Part shown: piece by piece, positions 57,160-64,000 of the stretch | Numbering within the stretch: the stretch's first letter is position 1 | Layout of the letters: each line of letters begins with the position of its first letter | Assembly: GCA_942486035.1 (NCBI GenBank) | Contig: CALNXK010000037.1 | Coordinates: forward strand, 1,894,501 to 1,958,500 | Source of the DNA: Porites lobata | Taxonomy: Eukaryota; Cnidaria; Anthozoa; Scleractinia; Poritidae | Length of the DNA stretch: 64,000 nucleotides | Direction of reading: 5' to 3' | Program-made: the position numbers and the translations under genes | The notes under the pieces: generated by a model | Database searches by the model: none | The model's input: only the letters and a program-made list of their open reading frames with translations | Told to the model about the DNA's origin: nothing

Positions 57160-60100
57160 TATAAATAAACTTACCTTGTGACTTACCTTTTTTAACCTTC
57201 CTTATCTTCTTCGTTGTGTTCTTTCTTATTTTCGGGTAATGGTTGTCTTTATAGTAACGTTTTATTGTAATCGTGTTGGTGTATATTTTGTAGCCTGTTT
57301 TGTTATTTCATTCTTTTTCCGTTGGTTCACGCTGACGAATTTTTATTCTGAATAAGGTTTCGTTCTTTCTTTGAATTTAAAAGCGTAAGTTTCTTTTAGA
57401 TTTATGTTTTTTTCGTCTGTTAGACCGGAAGAGGTTTAATTTATAACTAAATACGACATGCAGTTGTCTTGGTGTATATACCAAACCGGGATTCCCAGAG
57501 AGACCACCAAACTCACATTAAAATTATTAGAAGGTAACATGCGACTTTGATAGAAAATATAGCTTAGTCGCAGAGTACTGAGAGCTTATTTCAAATAATG
57601 ACTGAGCGCCTACTTTTCCAAAGTTTTAGAACCAGCAAATTATTATTATGGTCTCTGAATTGAAACAGTAGGTTATTATTTGTAACAATGATCTTCTGTT
57701 CCACCTCAATGACCTGTTCTTAAAATTTTTCTAAAATAATGACCGGTTCAAAATAATGGAAAATTACATGTAGCCTCGACTAACCGATTTCGTTGGGCAA
57801 AAACTGAACTTACCATAGGTTTGGAATATACTGAATAAATGACAGACAAACAAGTGAGTTGGCTGCATATCCTTGTTAAGGACCGTGGCAGTACTTTTAT
57901 TGTTTTTTTGAAGACTTTCTTAGAAGGCAAATTGTTCTGCTTTTATCGTCAGGAAGTACCTGTTAAAAAATGGAAAGCGTTATTTGTTGTTGTAAATACT
58001 ACTGTACTGACGTGTTAAGAATTTCACTCCGAATGAACTTTATTTTCCTTTTTAACTAGATTCTCGTTACCTTCAGTTTTATTCATACCTGTCTTGCCCC
58101 TCTGTGGACTATTATTATAATATTCTAATAGTCGGTTTGTTGGCATCCCGTTTGTGCGGAATAAAAGGATAATTTACCTTTAAATCGTAGCTTAATTAAT
58201 AAGGCGGCGCGCGGTTAAAGAAAGATAAAAGCATATAGTCTGAGTGAGAGTAATAAAAGTTTGTCCAGCGTTTGAAGTTTATTTTATAAGCGTAGTCTAC
58301 AGAAGTGAACACTTGTTTTATAATCAAAGCGAAAAGTTGTAACTACAAAGACATCAACAAAATAGTCCTATTAGACCCTTACAATCGCAACTCGCGTTTA
58401 TCGTCTTGACTATACGAAAACCTTTATTATATTTTTGTCTTTCCAGTTCAACATTCATTGAGCCAACATAACAAAGGGACCATGCATGTTTACAGGTATA
58501 TAACTTCAGGCGACACATTGAATAACGCTCAGAGGACAGAATTATGACAGAAAATCCGTTATGTAGAGTCTAAAATATAAATTTCTTTCTGCAGCAAAAA
58601 TAACCATTAAGAACCGTTAAAGCTATTTGGACGCTTATCACCCTTTCTTTAAATTGACTTATATTTTTCCCAGAAAACTAAAGGAAACAATTGCGAAACC
58701 AAACGTTAAAGTTGAACTAAGAACAAACCTGCTGTTTTTGAGGAGGCAAAAGAGAACCTTGACTTTCACTCCAAACCAGAGATCGCCTTCAAAGTAGCTG
58801 AGTTTGGTCCTCAATACACCGCCGGCAAAGCAAGGAACGGAGGTTTCTGGCTTTAAACACAGTTAAATCAACTTGAAATTGGCGTCTTCATTTATACGGT
58901 CGCTCGATTAAAATTCAAACCAGTGTGAGAAATGTTTTTTATAAATCTTTTCTTGAAACTGTATGTGAGAAAATCACGCACTCTATAATCAACAATGGGC
59001 AATCAAAGCATAGATTGGTCACGTTCAAAAAGTTTGCCGACTCGCTCAATTACATAAGGTAGCTCTTGGTTGAAAACAGTATACTAGTGGATAAGCATAA
59101 ACAACACTCAGTTCATCAATGAAAAATTAGACTAACGCTTGAATTAGACGCATTCAGAAAAAAAATGCCGACTTGGACAAAACTTGACAAATCGATGACA
59201 AAACTGGCTGGTGAATGAGTGAGACAATAGGCCTTTCGCCCCAAGAGAAATTGAAAACAATGCTAATGCAAAATTTTGGAGGGACAACAAAGAGTATTAT
59301 GGTATTTCTGAAAAAGGCCTATAGCCGAGTGCATTAAGACAAGCTTGCTCCTGAATAAATTTAAAATTAGAGGTATAGAATTATAAAACTTTCTAAACTT
59401 CTCGGTTGACAATAAAAGCGAAGAAAGTTGAGGAAAACTAGTGTTAAAGAATAAGAACCATTTTGACTCCTAACATTTCATTACTCAGTGATGTTGATCA
59501 CCACTCTCAGTTTGACAAAACTAATGAATACTTATGAATACGCGAAGACTACAATAGCCTGTTTTGCACCCGCTTGTCACGACTACAGTAAAAAGTGCGA
59601 GAAATCGAGAATACAAACTTTTGGGTAGACAAAAATCATCATTCCTTCGAAAAGAGCAGAAAGTTGAGGAAAAGTTTGAGTATCATGCTTGACAAACAAA
59701 TGAGAATTAGTCTTCAACAATAGGCGTGTTTCCAGCAGCTCATAAATAATTACGACAAAAGTACAGTACGAAGAAAGAAAAAAATAATAATAAATTTAAA
59801 TTAGAATCTATTAAATTGCGTAGAAAATGTTTAAAATTTTGGCTAATGCCATGGACGTGATTGCTTTCATAATGATAATTAGCAATTTACAATGGTTACA
59901 AACATCTTTGGAAAATCACTACCGTAACAACAACCCTTTGTGGTGGTAACTATGCAAAAGAAACAATACTTGCAAACGCGTCTTACTTTATAAATACTTT
60001 ATCGCAAAAAAAGCAAACAGTGATGTTACTGACGTAACAAAGGTTTAACATCGTAACGTAGCTCATGCGAGAACTCGAGAGTCGTACTTATGCTTTATAC

Positions 60101-60577
60101 TTTAGTTTCAGTTATGTATTCTTATTTTTCGCTCAAAACCGTAATACCTGTTGTTCATTTTGGCTTCCCGCGGTCAGCTGCGCGGTGTCCCGTGCGTATT
60201 TTCAATTTCAAATCTTGTCCCTAGTTTTGCTTTTTAAAAAGTCCCGAATCCTAGCCTTCATACAAGGCAAATCTAGGATCCCGGAAAATCTATTAATAAC
60301 CCTTGGAGTCGTCCAAATAAAAATTGGTTTTAATTAAATATCTTGGTTGCAGGTTTTACCGAAGCTTTATACCGAAGGTACCATATGCGCGACTGGTTAG
60401 CCTGTGACATAAGTTGTTCCTAGTACCCCGCGGCTGTATTTCTGGACGAGCCGTGATCGTTCTCTTGTCAGCTCGTGAAATATCTTCAAGGAATCCTTTT
60501 GCATCGATCAGACGGGGTCGATATTCAGGCTTCTCAGTTGTGAAGAGTGAGAATATTTCTTAGATAATCAGGTCACA
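57160..60577. other. Intergenic region before CCT4
   Basis: AT-rich sequence, no gene recognised. It holds a half copy of the 54448 foldback (59235-59305) and, near the right end, the CCT4 promoter and leader. A small GC-richer patch (GGCGGCGCGCGG at about 58204) is isolated. Confidence 0.5.
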
Positions 60578-62846
60578 ATGCCTGAAGTTGCAACGAAGAC
60601 AAATAATGTCAGCTCTGGTGGAAGACATAAACAGGGCGCTTTCAAAGACAAGGACAAACCGACTGAGATCCGTATGAGTAACATAACTGCAGCGAAAGGT
60701 TTGTTACCAAGTCGTTGTCAGGAGTTTCCCGTCAGGATTAATCTCCCAGTGACTGTTGGTTAAATTTTTTTTATTCTGCAGCTGTTGCGGATGCTATAAG
60801 AACAAGTCTTGGACCAAAAGGAATGGACAAGATGGTGGGTAGATTATTATAGTTCGCTGTTTGTATATTTTTTGTACGTTAATAATTTCTTACTTTATTT
60901 CCTCATCCTTTAATTTTTTATTTTATCTTTTACATTTTTAAGTGATAATCTGTGAATTTTTCCCAATATTTAAACAAACTTCATGTGTACTGTGTAAATG
61001 GTCAAAATGGTTGAAAGCTGTCAAGATAAGATAAGCCGTATTTTTATTTCTAGCTAGTATTTTCAAGCTGCTATTGAAACTTTGTTTTGTTGGAATGTCT
61101 CTTTCTTATATAGATTCAAAGTGGAAATGGTGATGTGACAATCACAAATGATGGAGCTACAATCTTGAAACAAATGCAAGTGTTACACCCAGCGGCAAGA
61201 ATGGTGGGTGATTTCCCAGAAATGTAGAATACCCAACCCTACCTACCTAAAGCAGTCATGCAGGCCTACCAATCCCCTAACATTAACTTTATCTTCGTAA
61301 TTTTTGCTTGTCTGTCTAATCATCAACACCATCATCATCATAATCAGGGTTTGCATTCACTCTTGACAGAGGAACTCCTCCCTGGATCGATCCCACAGGC
61401 GTCTGTGCTTGGTTAATCTTGACCATACTGGTACAAACTGTCTGGTGAGATTGTCTCTCCATCTTATTTTTCTGGCTCTGATGGTCCCACGGTTATTAGA
61501 TAGCTGTGCAATTTGACCTGCCCATCTATGCTTTGCTTTCCTGATAGCATTAATGATATTGCTTACGCCAGTTTCTTGATGGATCCAGATGTTTCGCTTA
61601 CGATCTCGAAGGGTAATGCCTAGCACTATGCGTTCCATCTTATGCTGTGCGACTGCAAGCTTATCCATCACAGCATCATATCTGTCTAATAACTTGTTAT
61701 AAAAACACGGAAGCTCTGATGGGGTGGTTCCACGAGGCCTTGCTGTCAGACAATGTTTCTGTCGCACCCTGATATGCAGATGATGTAGTGGTCTCATTGC
61801 CAAGAGCAGATGATGACATTATCACTTCAGTGCTCTTATTACACTGCTTCCAACATGTATACTTTTTCTCACAGGCTGGATATTTATTTATAGCAACTAA
61901 TTTTTCTGACCCAGGGTTTATGCTGCTCTTATAAGTCCTTGGATGGGTCTGGGCCGGGTTGTTCAAAGCTGGGTTAAGATAACCCAGGTTTAGTGCAAAA
62001 TTTGAATTCAGGTACAAAAGCTTAAAAATCAAACTCAGTTTGCCTGACTGTTTTTTGTATATAATTGGTTAATTAGATGCTCTAAAAAGAATGCAGAAAA
62101 TTATCCCAGAAATTGCGTTTTTGAGCTAAAGAAAAAGAAATGCGGATTAAAATTAACCTGGGTTAGTGCTAAATGGCCTTCGAACAGCGGGACACTGGAA
62201 TTTAAATTAATCTTAGATCTGAGGGTTACTTGAAATGTGCGTAAAAAGAAGAATTTTGTACATAAGTTATATTATTTTTAACTTAAGTTGCTGTCTATGT
62301 AGAGACCTTACCCTCTTCATTTAGTAGCTAGCCATACATTATGGCTTTTTATTCAGATGAGAGGGAGAAAGTAATGGTTGCTCCAACAGCATTTTGGTAT
62401 ATTTTATTACCTAAAGTGTCACTTAAGGCAATCCACATTTATTGATGTCTGGGCAAAATGTCCCATTTGAAGACAATCAAGCTTGACCTACAGTGTGATC
62501 TGTTTTGTTAAAACATAAACAGAGCCACAGATAACCCAATATCACAGGGAAATACTTGTGGTCTTAAACTCAAAGTATAGTTTTTGTAAAAATTTTATTT
62601 AAAGTTTCATGCTTCTGGATTAATAACCTGACTGTTGCTACACTGTGAGCTTGGGTATCCTGTGACATGATGTAAGCTTCTAGTACGTTACAGTATTTTC
62701 AAACTGTATTTTAGTCAATGCTCTTTGTTGTATTCAGCTTGTAGAACTTTCTAAAGCCCAAGATATTGAAGCTGGAGATGGTACCACTACTGTTGTTGTG
62801 ATTGCGGGAAGCTTGCTCAGTGCATGTGCCAAGCTTCTTGAGAAAG
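60578..62846 (+). CDS. CCT4: T-complex protein 1 subunit delta (partial, runs off window)
   Basis: CCT4 is one of eight subunits of the cytosolic chaperonin TRiC/CCT, which folds actin, tubulin and many WD-repeat proteins using ATP. Four exons are visible and join in frame: 60578-60698, 60782-60834, 61114-61203 and 62738-62846, encoding 124 residues; human CCT4 is 539. Hallmarks in order: DKPTEIRMSNITAAK, ADAIRTSLGPKGMDKMI, GDVTITNDGATILKQMQVLH, and LSKAQDIEAGDGTTTVVVIA, where GDGTT contacts the ATP phosphates. The last donor (GAAAG|GTAACA) leaves one base for an exon beyond 64000; none of the remaining sequence here resembles the next exon. Intron 3 contains a LINE remnant, a MITE and half of an 85-bp duplication. 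Confidence 0.95.
61340..61830 (-). mobile_element. LINE remnant (RTE-like reverse transcriptase C-terminus)
   Basis: On the minus strand the frame ending at 61357 encodes AQHKMERIVLGITLRDRKRN, IWIHQETGVSNII, KAKHRWAGQIAQLSNNR and IRWRDNLTRQFV, the typical C-terminal region of endonuclease/reverse-transcriptase LINEs. Only this end remains; the rest of the protein is absent. In CCT4 intron 3, antisense to the gene. Confidence 0.75.
61950..62188. mobile_element. MITE with CCGGGTTGTTC-type ends
   Basis: GGGCCGGGTTGTTCAAAGCT, then GGGTTAAGATAACCCAGG, is mirrored imperfectly by TTAACCTGGGTTAGTGCTAA then GGCCTTCGAACAGCGGGAC. CCT4 intron 3. Confidence 0.55.
62309..62395 (+). repeat. 85-bp direct repeat, first copy (CCT4 intron 3)
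   Basis: TCTTCATTTAGTAGCTAGCC … TTATGGCTTTTTATTCAGAT … GAGAGGGAGAAAG recurs at 63224-63310 in intron 4 with about 90% identity. No inverted ends. Confidence 0.7.
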
Positions 62847-62904
62847 GTAACAAGTTCTCTCTGTTTTCATCCTCTATTGACTGACTTGTAACCAAATTCA
62901 TGAC

Positions 62905-63005
62905 CAGGCACCAGTTGTTCAAAAGGTGGATAGTGCTATCCAGACGATAAATATCATTCACTGGATAGTGATTTACCCAGTGAATAGTGTTATCCATTTT
63001 TAGAA
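62905..63005. repeat. Degenerate GGATAGTGATTTA-type repeat
   Basis: CACCAGTTGTTCAAAAGGTG, GATAGTGCTATCC, CACTGGATAGTGATTTACCC and AGTGTTATCC: alternating direct and inverted TGGATAG words. Similar, more decayed stretches are near 30385 and 40490. Confidence 0.5.
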
Positions 63006-63223
63006 CCGGGACTAGATGATCAGAGGGCCAAGTGAAGCCGGCTGTCTTTTAGACAGAACTAGACCATGGCTTTCCCCATTCTTCATAATAGAGTGTAATA
63101 GTCATTTCACAACAACAGACCATTTTCACAAAGACAGTATTTAACTACAACTACCAGAATTCACTTTATTTTTTCCTATCATATTAAATCTGAAGTAAGG
63201 GTGACCTAAGCTGCTGTTAGATT

Positions 63224-63310
63224 CCCTCTTCATTTAGTAGCTAGCCCTATATTATGGCTTTTTATTCAGATGAGAGGGAGAAAGAAAAATGATTGCTCCA
63301 ACAACTTTCA
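63224..63310 (+). repeat. 85-bp direct repeat, second copy (CCT4 intron 4)
   Basis: Second copy of the segment at 62309, about 0.9 kb away on the other side of exon 4. It differs by a few substitutions and a small insertion (AAAGAAAAATGATTGC versus AAAGTAATGGTTGC). Confidence 0.7.
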
Positions 63311-63583
63311 TGTTGAATCATACTTGAAAGTCAATAGAAGCAACCTACAAGAGGCCTGCAAATTATATTTCTTTGTGCACAGTACATGATTTTCATTATG
63401 TCTGACCAGTTCGCCATTTTGTCCTGCAAACCAGAAATTAGTTGGCCAAAAATTATGTACAAGTTTTTAAGATCTAAGCAAATGTAAAACTTCAGAATTA
63501 AACGTGTTTGGTACAGTTTGGTCTATCCAGTCAGTATTTCCAACTTAAGGTAGCATTTTGTTTGACACACAGGGAGAATAATT

Positions 63584-63601
63584 AACAATTATTCCACAAG
63601 G

Positions 63602-63640
<39 letters not shown>

Positions 63641-63699
63641 ATAGCGCCGAGTTGGCTATAATCATTTCATATCCAACAAGCCCGAGTGGAATAATTGTT
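63584..63699. mobile_element. 116-bp near-complete palindrome
   Basis: AACAATTATTCCAC…GTTGGATATGA…AGCCAACGAGGCGC meets GCGCCGAGTTGGCT…TCATATCCAAC…GTGGAATAATTGTT. Arms of about 56 bp pair with few mismatches and small bulges. The shape is that of a MITE made only of its two ends. CCT4 intron 4. Confidence 0.75.
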
Positions 63700-64000
63700 T
63701 TATTAAAAACGCCCACAAAATCTCGTTGAATCGCCCCGACTAGAACAAACCGGAAAAGACAAGGGACTTCCGCTATTGACATGTCACACGTCTATCAAAA
63801 CTGTCAAGGCGCGAACGGACTCGCCTAGACTGCATGAATGAAAAATCAAAACATTGTGCGATGAACATTAGTTTTTTAAAAACTCATCGTGATTCTAGGA
63901 TTTTACACAGCAGAACAGCTTAAAAAACCTGGCAGATAATGTGAAGGAAAGGAATTTTTAAGTGACAGCCGTCGAAATTACTATGAATTTGGATTTTCGG

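Noticed and set aside
56700..57164. Similar frames at the right end of the minisatellite
   Set aside because: Same artefact of repeated units without stops.
60470..60510. Heat-shock element upstream of CCT4
   Set aside because: GAA and TTC triplets are near each other but the spacing (TTC-AAG-GAA) does not fit the nTTCnnGAAn rule.

Overview
The window is animal nuclear DNA. It is AT-rich, intron-dense and full of short inverted-repeat transposons and tRNA-derived SINEs. Seven conserved eukaryotic genes with GT-AG introns can be assembled exon by exon. Gene content, human-like exon phases and the style of the repeats (many short palindromic MITEs, tRNA-headed SINEs) fit a cnidarian, most likely an anthozoan such as a stony coral. 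The species is inference, not demonstrated.

Layout. 1-2.4 kb: decayed coding-like fragments on the minus strand. 4.0-4.4 kb: a small single-exon minus-strand ORF of unknown function with its own poly(A) signal. 6.8-11.4 kb: NAA80 (actin N-terminal acetyltransferase), five exons, minus. 11.6-19.1 kb: ARMT1 (DUF89 phosphatase/carboxyl methyltransferase), five exons, plus; its ATG lies 155 bp from that of NAA80. 21.8-24.8 kb: COMMD1, two exons, minus. 24.9-35.9 kb: COQ6 (ubiquinone-ring hydroxylase), thirteen exons, plus; 161 bp separate its ATG from that of COMMD1. 39.8-43.8 kb: a sphingosine-1-phosphate phosphatase, three exons, minus. 45.6-54.3 kb: a DMAC1-like complex I assembly factor, three exons, minus. 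54.8-57.2 kb: a GC-rich minisatellite of about 65-70 copies. 60.6 kb to beyond the right edge: CCT4 (chaperonin delta subunit), first four exons, plus.

The genes are housekeeping and do not form one pathway. COQ6 and the DMAC1-like protein both serve the mitochondrial respiratory chain. NAA80 and CCT4 both act in actin biology (actin acetylation and actin folding). Two gene pairs are head-to-head with very short shared promoters. COMMD1 and CCT4 are also close neighbours in human (2p15), so their linkage here looks ancestral.

The accessory content is mobile DNA. There are several Mutator-like micro-MITEs with intact 9-bp target duplications, including two that share a single 9-bp target so that three copies of the target flank two elements. 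There are also two hAT-like ATCGAT-rich elements (1.7 and 3.8 kb), a TA-flanked MITE nested in another repeat, a palindromic family with three copies, foldback elements, SINEs of at least three families, and two LINE 3' remnants. Two long intronic hairpins have pre-miRNA-like geometry. No operon, CRISPR array, rRNA or functional tRNA gene was seen.
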